Below are positions 7,423 through 16,850 of a stretch of 64,000 bases of DNA, one piece after another. The notes beneath the pieces are model-generated. The model ran no database searches. It saw nothing but the letters and a program-made list of their open reading frames with translations, and had not been told where the DNA came from. The first letter of the stretch is position 1. Each line of letters starts with the position of its first letter. Location of the stretch: positions 1,302,001 through 1,366,000 of the forward strand of contig NZ_CP119127.1 of NCBI RefSeq assembly GCF_030128825.1. The letters are read 5' to 3'. The stretch comes from Sphingobium sp. WTD-1. Its GTDB lineage: Bacteria; Pseudomonadota; Alphaproteobacteria; Sphingomonadales; Sphingomonadaceae. Both the position numbers and the translations under genes were made by a program.

Positions 7423-8711
7423 CGTTCCTCCAGCAGTATATGGGCAATCAGCGCGGCGACCATCACCACCAGTGCCTTGGCCAGCGGCGCCAGCGGATCG
7501 CCCCACATGTCCGGCCGTACCCAGCTGCCCATGACCAGATAGGCAGCGGTCAGCCCGGCCATGCCGATCGCCGCGCGCTGCGCCCAGCGCCGCACCAGTA
7601 TCGCCGCGCCCAGCAGCAGATCGGCGAGGCTGCCGGCGATGCCCAGCGCCATCGCGACGCCTGCGACCGGCGTCCCCTGCAATTCGCCGGCCACCGCGTC
7701 CAGCCGGGCGAGGCCGACCAGCCCCGACAGCAGGAACAGCAGCGACAGCGCCGCCACCAGCAGTGGCATCAACAGCATCAGCCGCGCCTGCCAGCGATCC
7801 TGCAGGCCGGCCGGGTGGCGCGCCAATATCTGCTCCAGCGACTGCAGCCGCCGGCCCAGCAGCGCTTCGCCGCCTGCCGAGGTGCCGGTCACGTCGCGCG
7901 CGATCATGGCCATGGCGGTGCTGCGCAGCGGCGATCGCCAACCCAGATGGCCGAGCAGATCGGCGGCCGCGCTGACCGGCGTGGCGATCCAGCCGGGCAG
8001 GGCGATAAGCGGAACGGGCGCAATCCCCAGCCAACGGCGATGGGCGACGATGATGGCGTCCAGCGTCGATGCCTCACGCTCGACCAGATCGATGTCGATT
8101 GCGCGCGGCGCGTCGGGCGCCAGGCAGCGCAGCACCGCCCGCGCCACATCGTCCAGCGCGACGCTCTGGATGCGGCTGTCGCCATGGACGCTGAACAGCC
8201 GCAGCGGCATCGCCGCCAGCGCCCGGATCAACAATGTGCCGCCATAGGCGTCGCGGCCGATCACCAGCCCGGGTCGCAGGATCGCCCAGTGCAGCGATGA
8301 CGCGCGCAGATGATCGTCGGCCACCGCCTTGGTCGTCAGGAAGGGGCTGGCGTCCTTTGCCGTGGCGCCGGGCGCGGAAATCTGGATGAAGCGGGCAACG
8401 CCCTGCGCGGTGCAGGCGTCGATCAGGGCGGCAATGCTCGCGCCCTGGATCGCCTCCAGCCGTTCGCCGCCGCCGCTCTGCAATGCGCCGCTGGCATTGA
8501 CCACGGCGTCGACGCCGTGCAGCGCGCTCGCCCAGTCGGCCGGCCGGGTCATATGGTTGAGGTCGGCGAAATGCCAGGACAGGGCAGGGAAGAGGCGGCG
8601 GGCGGTCCGTTCGGACCGGCCCAGGCCGATGACCTCATGCCCCGCCGCGATCAGCGCGCGCGCAATCCCGCTGCCGATGAAGCCATAGGCCCCGACCAGC
8701 AGGATGCGCAT
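7419..8711 (-). CDS. SDR family oxidoreductase with C-terminal DoxX-like membrane domain
   Basis: This 430-residue fusion starts with an atypical extended SDR domain: the NAD(P) motif GAYGFIGSGIARAL is at residues 7-20, and residues up to about 290 follow the NmrA/epimerase pattern. The catalytic YxxxK is replaced by TTKAVADDHL, as in atypical members. After residue about 305 come four hydrophobic helices (LMLLMPLLVAALSLLFLL and following) that match DoxX-like domains. The product is therefore membrane bound, probably modifying a quinone, lipid or sugar nucleotide; the substrate is unknown. It is the first gene of a pair with the DUF2269 gene and lies six bases downstream of prs on the same strand. 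Confidence 0.85.
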   Translation of the reverse strand: MRILLVGAYGFIGSGIARALIAAGHEVIGLGRSERTARRLFPALSWHFADLNHMTRPADWASALHGVDAVVNASGALQSGGGERLEAIQGASIAALIDACTAQGVARFIQISAPGATAKDASPFLTTKAVADDHLRASSLHWAILRPGLVIGRDAYGGTLLIRALAAMPLRLFSVHGDSRIQSVALDDVARAVLRCLAPDAPRAIDIDLVEREASTLDAIIVAHRRWLGIAPVPLIALPGWIATPVSAAADLLGHLGWRSPLRSTAMAMIARDVTGTSAGGEALLGRRLQSLEQILARHPAGLQDRWQARLMLLMPLLVAALSLLFLLSGLVGLARLDAVAGELQGTPVAGVAMALGIAGSLADLLLGAAILVRRWAQRAAIGMAGLTAAYLVMGSWVRPDMWGDPLAPLAKALVVMVAALIAHILLEER

Positions 8712-8717
8712 GCGCGA

Positions 8718-9653
8718 TCAGTCGAACAGGCTGGAAACCGAGCTTTCGTCGGCGATGCGCTTGATCGCTTCGCCCAGCAGCGGGGCGATCGGCAGGTGGC
8801 GGATGCGCTTGGCATCGTTCACCGCGTCGGTGCCCTGGATCGAGTCGGTGATGACCAGTTCCAGCAGTTCCGACGCCTCGACGCGGGCGACCGCACCGCC
8901 CGACAGCACGCCATGGCTGACATAGGCGACGACTTCCTCGGCGCCCTGCGCCTTCAGCGCGGCGGCGGCGTTGCACAGCGTGCCCGCCGAATCGACGATA
9001 TCGTCGATCAGGATGCAGAAACGGCCCTTCACGTCGCCGATGATGTTCATCACTTCCGACTCGCCGGCGCGCTCGCGGCGCTTGTCGACGATCGCCAGCG
9101 GGGCGTTGTCGAGCCGCTTGGCCAGCGCACGGGCGCGCACCACGCCGCCGACGTCGGGCGACACGACCATGATATTCTTGTCGCCGAAACGGGCCTGGAT
9201 ATCGGCCGACATCACCGGCGCACCGAACAGATTGTCGGTCGGGATGTCGAAAAAGCCCTGGATCTGGCCGGCATGGAGATCGACCGAGAGGACGCGGTCG
9301 GCGCCGGCGGTGGTGATCAGGTTGGCGACGAGCTTGGCGCTGATCGGGGTGCGGGGGCCGGGCTTACGGTCCTGGCGGGCATAGCCGAAATAGGGGACGA
9401 CGGCAGTGATTCGCTTGGCTGACGCGCGCTTTAGCGCATCGATCATGATCAGCAATTCCATCAGATTGTCGTTGGTCGGATAGGCCGTCGACTGGATCAC
9501 GAACACGTCTTCGCCGCGGACATTCTCATGAATTTCCACGAAAACTTCTTCGTCGGCAAAGCGACGGACGCTGGCCTCGGTCAGGGGGATTTCGATATAG
9601 TCGGCGATGGCGGCCGCAAGCGGCTTGTTCGAATTGCCGGTCATGAGTTTCAT
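8718..9653 (-). CDS. prs: Ribose-phosphate pyrophosphokinase (PRPP synthetase)
   Basis: The 311-residue enzyme transfers pyrophosphate from ATP to ribose 5-phosphate, giving PRPP for purine, pyrimidine, histidine and NAD synthesis. The flexible-loop and metal region [12 protein letters not shown] is at residues 125-136, VSPDVGG at 164-170, and the PRPP-binding loop [10 protein letters not shown] at 216-225. Length is normal. The open frame continues more than 300 codons upstream, but [20 protein letters not shown] is the usual N terminus, so ATG 9653 is chosen. It is divergent from nadE, which uses PRPP-derived nicotinate nucleotide downstream, and is followed closely by the SDR/DoxX gene. 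Confidence 0.97.
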   Translation of the reverse strand: MKLMTGNSNKPLAAAIADYIEIPLTEASVRRFADEEVFVEIHENVRGEDVFVIQSTAYPTNDNLMELLIMIDALKRASAKRITAVVPYFGYARQDRKPGPRTPISAKLVANLITTAGADRVLSVDLHAGQIQGFFDIPTDNLFGAPVMSADIQARFGDKNIMVVSPDVGGVVRARALAKRLDNAPLAIVDKRRERAGESEVMNIIGDVKGRFCILIDDIVDSAGTLCNAAAALKAQGAEEVVAYVSHGVLSGGAVARVEASELLELVITDSIQGTDAVNDAKRIRHLPIAPLLGEAIKRIADESSVSSLFD

Positions 9654-9774
9654 GGCGAAAATCCCCAGGCTAATTGGCGTGACGAATTGATGACGATGCG
9701 CGAAACGCGGCCCCTTTAGCGGCGCATGTCCCATGTGGAAAGGCGCTTTTGCGCCCTGCGACAAAATGGACCCC

Positions 9775-9863
9775 GCATTTTCAGAACATGCGCGAAGCGG
9801 GTGTTCGGTTCGAAAATGCGGCATCGGAAAACAGAGCATTTTCGCAAATAGGCAAAATGCTCT
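9775..9863. repeat. Compound intergenic palindrome between prs and nadE
   Basis: AGAGCATTTT (9833-9842) and AAAATGCTCT (9854-9863) form a perfect 10-bp stem. Just before it, GCATTTTC (9775-9782) pairs with GAAAATGC at 9812-9819, with inner GAACA and TGTTC also complementary. The layout looks like a mobile-type intergenic element or a regulatory stem-loop; it ends 12 bases before the nadE start. Confidence 0.55.
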
Positions 9864-9875
9864 AGGGCGCGGTGC

Positions 9876-11537
9876 ATGACCGACAAACTCGTGATCGCGC
9901 TCGCCCAGATGACCCAGACGATGGGCGACCCCAGGGCCAATGCCGACGCCATGCTGGAATGGCGCGCCCGCGCCAAGGGCGCGGACCTCATCGTCTATCC
10001 CGAACTGCAACTGATCGGCTATCCGCCCGAGGATCTGGTGCTCAAGCCCGCCCTGCTCGACCAGGCCAATTATCATCTCGACCGGCTGGCGCAGGAAAGC
10101 GCCGATGGCGGCCCGGCCATGCTGGTCGGCACCGTCGTCGCCTCGCAGGGCGTGCTGTTCAACGTCGTCGCCCTGATCGAGAATGGCGCCGTCACCGCAA
10201 TCCGCCAGAAGCGCGAACTGCCCAATTACGGCACCTTCGACGAAAAGCGCCTGTTCGCGCCCGGCCCGCTGCCCGCGCCGATCGAGTTTCGCGGCGTGAA
10301 GATCGGCGTGCCGATCTGCGAGGATATCTGGTTCCCCTTCGTCACCGCCCATCTGCGGGCCGAGGGCGCGGAAATCCTCATCAGCCCCAATGGCAGCCCG
10401 TTCGAGGTCGACAAGGATGATCGCCGCCTGAACGTCGTCGCCGGCACCCGCGTGCGCGAAACCGGCCTGCCACTCGTCTATCTCAATCGCGTCGGCGGCC
10501 AGGACGAACTGGTGTTCGACGGCGCCTCCTTCGTCATGAACGGCGACCTCTCCATCGCCCAGCAACTGCCCGACTGGGAGGAAAAGCTGGTGCTGACCCA
10601 GTGGGAGAAATGGGACGGCCAGTGGGTCTGCCTGCCCGGCGAGCGTCATGCGCTCGATCCGCGCCCGGCCGACATCTATAATGCGATGGTGTTGGGCCTG
10701 CGCGACTATGTGAACCGCAACCGCTTCCCCGGCGTCGTCCTGGGCCTGTCAGGCGGCATCGATTCCGCTTTGTCCGCCGCCGTCGCGGTCGATGCGCTGG
10801 GCGCCGACCGGGTCTGGTGCGTGATGATGCCCTCGCGCTTCACCAGCCAGGAAAGCCTGGATGACGCGGTCGAATGCGCCCGCCTGCTTGGCGTTCGCTA
10901 TGACACCATCCCGATCGAGCCGGCGGTTGCCGCCTTCGACACGATGCTGGCCCCGGTGTTCGAGGGCAAGGCGCGCGACCTCACCGAAGAGAATATCCAG
11001 TCGCGCATTCGCGGCCTCACCCTGATGGCCCTTTCCAACAAGTTCGGCCATATGCTGCTGACCACCGGCAACAAGAGCGAGATGTCTGTCGGCTACGCCA
11101 CCATCTATGGCGACATGGCGGGCGGCTATTCGGTGCTGAAGGACGCCTACAAAACGACGGTGTTCGACCTCTGCCGCTGGCGCAACGACAATATGCCCTC
11201 ACTCGGCGAAGGCTTTGGCCCCGCCGGCCCGGTGATGCCCGAACGCGTCATCACCAAACCGCCCAGCGCGGAACTGCGCGACAATCAGAAGGATGAGGAC
11301 AGCCTGCCGCCCTATGAGGTGCTGGACCCGATCCTCTATGGCCTGGTCGAGGAGGAATTGTCGGTGGCCCAGCTGGTCGAGCGCGGCTTCGACAAGGCGG
11401 TCGTCACCCGGATCGAGCATCTCCTCTACATCGCCGAATATAAGCGCCGCCAGTCGCCGCCCGGCGTGAAGCTGGGCATCCGCAATTTCGGCCGCGACCG
11501 CCGCTACCCGATCACCAACGCCTTCCGCAGCGTCTAG
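9876..11537 (+). CDS. nadE: Glutamine-dependent NAD+ synthase
   Basis: The 553-residue protein couples an N-terminal nitrilase-type glutaminase with a C-terminal NAD synthetase. The glutaminase triad is visible as [14 protein letters not shown] (glutamate), [14 protein letters not shown] (lysine) and [11 protein letters not shown] (cysteine near residue 149). The synthetase P-loop [14 protein letters not shown] lies near residue 290, followed by [20 protein letters not shown]. It amidates nicotinate adenine dinucleotide to NAD+ in the cytoplasm. Length fits the shorter glutamine-dependent type. AGGG eight bases before the ATG is the likely ribosome-binding site. A repeat element separates it from gltX. 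Confidence 0.97.
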   Translation: MTDKLVIALAQMTQTMGDPRANADAMLEWRARAKGADLIVYPELQLIGYPPEDLVLKPALLDQANYHLDRLAQESADGGPAMLVGTVVASQGVLFNVVALIENGAVTAIRQKRELPNYGTFDEKRLFAPGPLPAPIEFRGVKIGVPICEDIWFPFVTAHLRAEGAEILISPNGSPFEVDKDDRRLNVVAGTRVRETGLPLVYLNRVGGQDELVFDGASFVMNGDLSIAQQLPDWEEKLVLTQWEKWDGQWVCLPGERHALDPRPADIYNAMVLGLRDYVNRNRFPGVVLGLSGGIDSALSAAVAVDALGADRVWCVMMPSRFTSQESLDDAVECARLLGVRYDTIPIEPAVAAFDTMLAPVFEGKARDLTEENIQSRIRGLTLMALSNKFGHMLLTTGNKSEMSVGYATIYGDMAGGYSVLKDAYKTTVFDLCRWRNDNMPSLGEGFGPAGPVMPERVITKPPSAELRDNQKDEDSLPPYEVLDPILYGLVEEELSVAQLVERGFDKAVVTRIEHLLYIAEYKRRQSPPGVKLGIRNFGRDRRYPITNAFRSV

Positions 11538-11543
11538 TAACAT

Positions 11544-11612
11544 CCGTTCGCCCTGAGCGAAGCCGAAGGGCAGGCTGAGCATGGCGAAGCCCCTTCGCTC
11601 GGGTCGAACGGG
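11544..11612. repeat. Interspersed palindromic repeat (REP-like), copy 2
   Basis: The element begins CCGTTCGCCCTGAGCGAAGC and ends CTCGGGTCGAACGG, the same arms as at 650-713, with an internal GAAGGGCAGGCTGAGCATGG segment. It fills the gap between nadE and gltX. An ATG inside it (11581) is in frame with gltX but is unlikely to be used. Confidence 0.75.
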
Positions 11613-11628
11613 TTTGGAAAAAAAAGAT

Positions 11629-12963
11629 ATGACCGTCATCACCCGCTTCGCCCCGTCGCCGACCGGCCATCTCCATGTCGGCAATATCCGCGCCGCGCTC
11701 CACAACTGGCTATGGGCGCGCAAGTCCGGCGGCCAATTCCTGCTGCGCCTCGACGACACCGATCTGGAGCGTTCGCGCCCCGAATATGCGAACTCGATTC
11801 TGGCTGATCTGAAGTGGCTCGGCCTCGACTGGGATGGCGAGGAAAAACAGTCGGAGCGCTTCGCCCTCTATGAGGCGCGGTTCGCGGCGCTCAAGGCCTC
11901 GGGCCATGTCTACCCAGCTTATGAATCCCAACAGGAACTGGAGCTGCGTCGCAAGATCCTGCTCGGCCGCGGTCTGCCGCCGGTCTATGATCGCGCCGCC
12001 TTGGCGCTGACGCCGGACCAGATCGCCGCCTATGAGGCCGAGGGGCGCACGCCGCACTGGCGCTTCAAGCTCGACCATGACCAGCCGATCGTCTGGACCG
12101 ACCTGATTCGGGGCGAACAGCGGTTTGACCCTAAACTCCTGTCCGACCCGGTGATCCGCCGCGCCGACGGCAGCTGGCTCTACATGCTCCCCTCGGTCAT
12201 CGACGATGTCGACATGGGCGTCACCCATGTGCTGCGCGGCGAGGATCATGTGTCCAACACCGCGACCCAGATCCAGATGTTCACCGCGCTCGGCGCGTCG
12301 CTGCCAGCCTTCGCGCATGAAGCGCTGCTGACCGGCAGCGAGGGCAAGCTGTCCAAGCGCCTCGGCTCGCTCGGCGTCGCCCATTTCCGCGAGATCGGTC
12401 TGGAGCCAGCCGCGATCGCGTCGCTGCTCGCCCGTCTCGGCAGCTCGCAGCCGATCGAGCCCTTCGCCGACCGTGCGCCGCTGATCGAGACGTTCGACTT
12501 CGCCCATTTCGGCCGCGCCCCAGCCCGCTTCGACGAAGCCGAACTGGCCAGCCTCAACCAGAAGATCGTCCACGCCCTGCCCTATGAGGCGGTCGCCGAC
12601 CGCCTGCCCGCCGGCATGGACGCCGCCGCCTGGGCCGCGATCCGCCCCAATCTGGAGACGGTGGCGGGCGCCGCCGACTGGTGGCAGATCGTCACCGGCC
12701 CGATCGATGCGCCCGAAGTGGCGGAAGAGGACCGCGATTTCCTCGCCGCCGCGCATCGCATCCTGTCCGATGCCGCCTTCGATGCCGACATCTGGCGCAC
12801 GCTGACCGGCGCGCTCAAGGACGAAACCGGCCGCAAGGGCAAGACCCTGTTCCAACCCCTGCGCCGCGCCCTCACCGGCCTGGACCACGGCCCCGACATG
12901 GGCCAGCTCCTGCCGCAGATCGGCCGGGAAGAGGCGTTGAAGAGGCTGGCGGTGGCCGGTTGA
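11629..12963 (+). CDS. gltX: Glutamate-tRNA ligase
   Basis: The 444-residue class I aminoacyl-tRNA synthetase charges tRNA with glutamate. The HIGH-type motif is FAPSPTGHLHVGN (residues 6-18), the GEDHVSNTATQ block follows, and the KMSKS-type loop is KLSKRLGS near residue 240. The C terminus folds as the helical anticodon-binding region. I start at ATG 11629, where the PSPTG motif sits at the usual distance; the earlier in-frame ATG 11581 lies inside a repeat. At 444 residues it belongs to the shorter alphaproteobacterial GluRS type; alphaproteobacteria often have two GluRS genes, so this may be the second copy. Confidence 0.93.
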   Translation: MTVITRFAPSPTGHLHVGNIRAALHNWLWARKSGGQFLLRLDDTDLERSRPEYANSILADLKWLGLDWDGEEKQSERFALYEARFAALKASGHVYPAYESQQELELRRKILLGRGLPPVYDRAALALTPDQIAAYEAEGRTPHWRFKLDHDQPIVWTDLIRGEQRFDPKLLSDPVIRRADGSWLYMLPSVIDDVDMGVTHVLRGEDHVSNTATQIQMFTALGASLPAFAHEALLTGSEGKLSKRLGSLGVAHFREIGLEPAAIASLLARLGSSQPIEPFADRAPLIETFDFAHFGRAPARFDEAELASLNQKIVHALPYEAVADRLPAGMDAAAWAAIRPNLETVAGAADWWQIVTGPIDAPEVAEEDRDFLAAAHRILSDAAFDADIWRTLTGALKDETGRKGKTLFQPLRRALTGLDHGPDMGQLLPQIGREEALKRLAVAG

Positions 12964-13007
12964 TCGGGTTAGGCTGGTCGGACCGGACCATTCTGGAGGC
13001 CAGCCTG

Positions 13008-13457
13008 ATGCGTTATGCTCTCATCCTGTCGTCCGGCCTGCTGCTCATGGGAGCCGCAGCGCCGTCTGCTTCCTATAATATCTTTCCCGAACAGGCGGTG
13101 ATGAATGCCGCGGCTGTCGCCCCCGATGGGGTGAAGGGGGTGTTCGAACTGCCGGTCCGCGCCACTGGGCACCAGGGCGGCTGGTTCTATCTTAATTCTC
13201 AGCAGGATTACCGGGATCCCCGCAACCTGACGATCGCCATTCCCGGCGCCATGGCCGATGCACTGGCACAGCGTTTCGGCGCGGAACTCGATCAATATCT
13301 GACGGGCAAGACCATCGCGGTGCGTGGCGAAGCGAAGCGGGTAAAAATTCATTTTCTGGCGGATGGCCGGCCAACCGACAAATATTATTATCAAACCCAT
13401 GTGCGGCTGACTGATCCCAGCCTGCTGACGGTGGAGGGCGAACCAGTCCGTTACTGA
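13008..13457 (+). CDS. Hypothetical exported protein
   Basis: The 149-residue product opens with a signal peptide (MRYALILSSGLLLMGAAAPSASY, probable cleavage after about residue 21). The mature part contains FELPVRATGHQGGWFYLNSQ, AQRFGAELDQYLTGKTIAVRGEAKRV and a closing RLTDPSLLTVEGEPV, which reads like a small beta-rich OB-type domain. I do not recognise a named family. GGAGG lies eight bases before the ATG. It is downstream of gltX and convergent with the alpha/beta hydrolase gene, from which it is separated by four bases. Confidence 0.7.
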   Translation: MRYALILSSGLLLMGAAAPSASYNIFPEQAVMNAAAVAPDGVKGVFELPVRATGHQGGWFYLNSQQDYRDPRNLTIAIPGAMADALAQRFGAELDQYLTGKTIAVRGEAKRVKIHFLADGRPTDKYYYQTHVRLTDPSLLTVEGEPVRY

Positions 13458-13461
13458 CCGT

Positions 13462-14286
13462 TCAGGCGGCCATCATTTCCAGCGCTTTGCCGACAGCCAA
13501 AATCCCCTCCGGGGCTGCGGCGAAGCCCATATGGGTGCAATCGACCTCGATCGCGCGGTCGCGCTCGCCGGCGCGGCCTCGGGCGCATTCGGGCAGGATC
13601 ACGCCGTCGCGCGGCGACCAGAGCGCCACGGTCGGCACCGGCGGCTTCTCCTCGCGGGTGCAGGGGAAGGGCGGGGTATCGACCGGGAAGCCCGACACCA
13701 GCTGATAGAGGCGCCAGGCATGGTTGGCGCGCGGGTCGCCGGAAAAGGGCGTGCCCATCGTCACCACGCCGCCAACCTTGGATCGCGCGAACTTCGCATA
13801 TTCGCGCGCATAAAGACCACCCAGGCTCCAGCCGACCAGCGTTACCGGCTTGGCGCTTGTCCGGCGGATCGCGTCGACGCGGGCGTCGATCTTCTCCAGC
13901 GTATCGGCGCGCGGGCCGAAATTGCGACCCATGTCCCAGCCATGCGCCTGATAGCCCGCCGCGTTGAGGATCGCGCGCAGCGGCTCCATGCGATGTTCCG
14001 ACGCCATCAGGCCGGGCACCAGCAGGATATGCCGTCCGTCGCCGCGAATCGCGCGGCTCAGTTGTTCGGCCTGCGCCCTAGTGCGGCTGATGTCGAACGG
14101 CACCGAGGCATTGCCCAGCAGATGCGACAGCGACGGGCGCGCGGACGCGCGCGGACCGCTGGCAAGGCGGCCCTTCCAGAAGCTGGCAATGGCATCGGCA
14201 TAGGGTGGCACGAGAGATATTGTCCTGAACCGGGCGGAAAAGGTGACATTCTCGTGACAAACGCAGGGTGCGTCCATGGGTTTCAT
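13462..14286 (-). CDS. Alpha/beta hydrolase (esterase/lipase-like)
   Basis: The 274-residue protein contains ILLVPGLMASEHRMEPLR, the nucleophile elbow GWSLGG (Ser about residue 154), VTMGTPFSGDP, and a late DCTHMGF that supplies the histidine. The ATG at 14286 has no clear ribosome-binding site. An in-frame GTG at 14211, giving 249 residues and beginning just before PPYADAIASFWKG, is a good alternative. No signal peptide is clear. The substrate is unknown; the closest pattern is the thermophilic esterase/lipase group without a lid. It is divergent from the mitofilin-heme operon's downstream end and convergent with the exported protein at 13008. Confidence 0.78.
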   Translation of the reverse strand: MKPMDAPCVCHENVTFSARFRTISLVPPYADAIASFWKGRLASGPRASARPSLSHLLGNASVPFDISRTRAQAEQLSRAIRGDGRHILLVPGLMASEHRMEPLRAILNAAGYQAHGWDMGRNFGPRADTLEKIDARVDAIRRTSAKPVTLVGWSLGGLYAREYAKFARSKVGGVVTMGTPFSGDPRANHAWRLYQLVSGFPVDTPPFPCTREEKPPVPTVALWSPRDGVILPECARGRAGERDRAIEVDCTHMGFAAAPEGILAVGKALEMMAA

Positions 14287-14322
14287 CGCAAGCGATGAAC
14301 GGTGCGTCTCAGGAAAAGCGGG

Positions 14323-15195
14323 TCAGGGGGCGAGGGGGGATGTCTGGGCGACGCTGGCGCCCTCGGTCGTGCGCAGCTGGCGCGGCTCCAATATCGCTGC
14401 CGTCTCGATCAGGTCGAGCGCCCGGCGCGCTTCCAGATAGCGGCGGGCATATTGCATCCAGCGATCGGCCGCAGCGCGATCGGGCATGCGCTCCACCTCG
14501 GCCAGCGCCGCGCCGACCCGGCTGGCGTCGATATAGCGCAGCGCCCGCTGCATCGCCATTTGCGGCCGGGGCGAGGGGGTGGAGGATTTGCGGATGATGA
14601 TCAGCTCGCGGGCCTCATGCTCGAAACTGTCCCACCAGCTGGCATCGGCCGGCGGTGACGTGACTCGATCGGCGACGTCGACCAGGCCGGCGCGCAGGTC
14701 GGCCAGCGTCACCGGCTCGCGCGCGGCGTTGATGATGGTGGCGACGGCGCGGGGCTGGGCCTGACCGAAACGCAGCCGCAACTGCCCCTCGACATAGCCG
14801 AGCGGAGCGCCGGTATCGAGCGCGCGGCGGGCGGCAAAGGCGACCAGCAGCCCTTCGGCGCGCGCGGCATTGCCCGACGCGGCCTGCGCCTCGACGGTGA
14901 TGCGGTTGAGCCGCTCCTCCAGCTGGATCACGCGGGCGTCGAGCATCTGCGCGGCATCCGCCGTCAGCGGACGGCCCGACGGGATGGCGTTGCTGCCCAG
15001 CAGCGGCGCGGGCAGGGCGGGCGTCGCCGCCTCGTCCTTGCCCCAGCGCCGTTCGATCTGGGGCATCGCCCAGATGGTGCCGCCGATGCCGATCAGAAAC
15101 GCGAACAGCAGCAGCACGGGCGTCAGCCAGGATGTGCGTCGGCGCGCGGGCGGCGGCGTTTCCTGCTGAATTTCCACACTCTCCTGCTCGTTCAT
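14323..15195 (-). CDS. Mitofilin (Mic60)-like inner-membrane protein in the heme operon
   Basis: The 290-residue protein has a short cytoplasmic N terminus with a charged RRR stretch, one membrane helix at residues about 23-44 (WLTPVLLLFAFLIGIGGTIWAM), a helical/coiled-coil segment (LDARVIQLEERLNRITVEAQAA) and a C-terminal helical domain. This layout matches the alphaproteobacterial COG4223/mitofilin family, bacterial relatives of mitochondrial Mic60, which sit downstream of hemC-hemD. They are thought to shape intracytoplasmic membrane and contact the outer membrane. ATG 15195 is chosen because GAGAGACTTG precedes it; the open frame's longer start runs into hemD. It begins 28 bases after hemD, so it is co-transcribed. 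Confidence 0.75.
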   Translation of the reverse strand: MNEQESVEIQQETPPPARRRTSWLTPVLLLFAFLIGIGGTIWAMPQIERRWGKDEAATPALPAPLLGSNAIPSGRPLTADAAQMLDARVIQLEERLNRITVEAQAASGNAARAEGLLVAFAARRALDTGAPLGYVEGQLRLRFGQAQPRAVATIINAAREPVTLADLRAGLVDVADRVTSPPADASWWDSFEHEARELIIIRKSSTPSPRPQMAMQRALRYIDASRVGAALAEVERMPDRAAADRWMQYARRYLEARRALDLIETAAILEPRQLRTTEGASVAQTSPLAP

Positions 15196-15223
15196 CAAGT
15201 CTCTCTCGTTTGCGACCGCGGTT

Positions 15224-15883
15224 TCATTCGCACAATCGACGGGCGAGGGCCAGTACCGCCGCATCATTGGGGGCGTCGGCGGCCTGCGCGCTGGCCCATC
15301 CGCTGCCGCAGGCGGCAAGCGCGGCCGGACTTATCGCCACGACGTCGCACGTCGCGCGCTGATTTTCGGCTAATATCTCTGCCAGCCGGGCGCCGGCCGC
15401 CGCAGAATGGACCAGCAGCACGCCACCGCTCAGGTCCAGCGGATCGCAGGGCAGGGGCATCATCCGATAGATCGGGATGCGCGTCACCCGCAGCGGGCCC
15501 GCGTCCATCGGTGCCACCGCCGCGCCCGACAGATGCAGCACTGCCCGGTGCCCGTCGGCCGCGATCCGCGCGGCGATCGCGTTGGCATCGCCATCCCCCG
15601 CGACCGGATCGGCAAAACCCGCTTCCCGCAGCGCCTCGGCGCTCGCCGCGCCCACGGCATAGGTCGGCAAGGCGCGATAGGCCTGCAGCGTGGCCCCGCC
15701 GAATCGCACCGTCTGCGCGCTCGTCACCAGCAGCGCGTCGAAATCCCCGGCGGGTGGCGGTGTCCAGGTCAGCGCCTCGGCCGCGAACAGCGGGCACAGC
15801 CGCACCGCCAGCCCCATGGTCATCGCCTTGTCCGCCGTCCTGCCGGCGCCGGGCGCGGGCCGCAGGATGATGAGCGGTCTCAC
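15224..15883 (-). CDS. hemD: Uroporphyrinogen-III synthase
   Basis: The 219-residue protein starts MRPLIILRPAPGAGRTADKA and has the two-domain, weakly conserved layout of HemD: LLVTSAQTVRFGG in domain 1 and the linker region VLHLSGAAVAPMD followed by LLVHSAAAGARLAEIL. It cyclises hydroxymethylbilane and inverts ring D to give uroporphyrinogen III, the precursor of heme, siroheme and cobalamin. Sequence conservation in this family is low, so the assignment rests partly on position: its ATG overlaps the hemC stop by four bases (15880-15883), and a mitofilin-like gene follows. Confidence 0.9.
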   Translation of the reverse strand: MRPLIILRPAPGAGRTADKAMTMGLAVRLCPLFAAEALTWTPPPAGDFDALLVTSAQTVRFGGATLQAYRALPTYAVGAASAEALREAGFADPVAGDGDANAIAARIAADGHRAVLHLSGAAVAPMDAGPLRVTRIPIYRMMPLPCDPLDLSGGVLLVHSAAAGARLAEILAENQRATCDVVAISPAALAACGSGWASAQAADAPNDAAVLALARRLCE

Positions 15884-16806
15884 CCCTCGAACAGGCTGCG
15901 CAGTGCCGGGCTTGCCCGCTCCAGCAGGCTCCGGCCGATCGCCTCGGCCGCGTAGAAATCGCCGCGCGCCAGCCGTGCCTCGTCCCGCACCGTCTCATTC
16001 CCTTCCGGGCTGATGATCTCGGCGCGCAGGTGGATCTGTCCGCCCTCCAGCAGCGCCAGCGCCGCGATCGGCGAATGGCATGTGCCGCCCAGGCCCCGCA
16101 GCACCGCGCGCTCGGCCATCACGCAATCGAACGTGTCGCGATGGTTGATCGCCGCCAGCCAGCCCAGCATGGCGTCATTGTCGGCCAGCGTCTCGATGCC
16201 GACCGCCCCCTGCGACGGCGCCGGCAACATGGTGTCGATCTCGACCGTGGCGCCAATGTCCGCCTGGCCCAGCCGGTCGAGCCCGGCGGCGGCGAGCAAC
16301 GTCGCATGGGCCTCGCCGGCCTCCAGCTTGGCCAGTCGCGTGGCGACATTGCCGCGGAACAGGATGATCTGCGCATCGGGGCGCAGTCGCTTCACCTGCG
16401 CGGCACGGCGCGGCGAACTGGTGCCGACGATCGGCTGCGGCGGCAGCGCGGCAAAATTTTCCACGCCGACCAGCCGGTCGCGCACATCGGCGCGCGGCAG
16501 CATCGCGGCAATGCGGATCGCATCGGGCCGGATCGTTTCGACGTCCTTCATGCTGTGGACGGCGCAGTCGATCTCGCCCTCCGCCAGCGCCCGGTCCAGC
16601 TCCTTGGTCCACAAGGCTTTTCCGCCGATTTCGGCCAGCGCCCGGTCCTGGATCCGGTCGCCGCTGGTCTGGACGATGACGGTGGTGATGGCGTCCTGAT
16701 TCCAGCCATGGGCGTCGCGCAGGGCCTGCGCGGTCATATGGGCCTGGGCCAGCGCAAGCGGCGATCCCCTGGTGCCAAGGCGCAACGGTCGTTCGGGTCT
16801 TTTCAT
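15880..16806 (-). CDS. hemC: Hydroxymethylbilane synthase (porphobilinogen deaminase)
   Basis: The 308-residue enzyme joins four porphobilinogen units into hydroxymethylbilane. Catalytic Asp88 sits in VHSMKDVE, the substrate arginines are in GTSSPRRAAQVKR and RGNVATRL, and Cys243 in GGTCHSPIA binds the dipyrromethane cofactor. The N terminus LRLGTRGSPLALAQA is canonical. It is the first gene of hemC-hemD-mitofilin. It is divergent from tsaD with about 44 bases between the starts, so the promoters overlap or face each other. Confidence 0.97.
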   Translation of the reverse strand: MKRPERPLRLGTRGSPLALAQAHMTAQALRDAHGWNQDAITTVIVQTSGDRIQDRALAEIGGKALWTKELDRALAEGEIDCAVHSMKDVETIRPDAIRIAAMLPRADVRDRLVGVENFAALPPQPIVGTSSPRRAAQVKRLRPDAQIILFRGNVATRLAKLEAGEAHATLLAAAGLDRLGQADIGATVEIDTMLPAPSQGAVGIETLADNDAMLGWLAAINHRDTFDCVMAERAVLRGLGGTCHSPIAALALLEGGQIHLRAEIISPEGNETVRDEARLARGDFYAAEAIGRSLLERASPALRSLFEG

Positions 16807-16850
16807 AAGCGGCTTGCTCTAATGGCCACGGGCACTAGATGGAAGCGGCA

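Noticed and set aside
9654..9875. tRNA-like GGTTCGAAA motif between prs and nadE
   Set aside because: No acceptor, anticodon or D-arm can be folded around it; the motif is part of a palindromic element.
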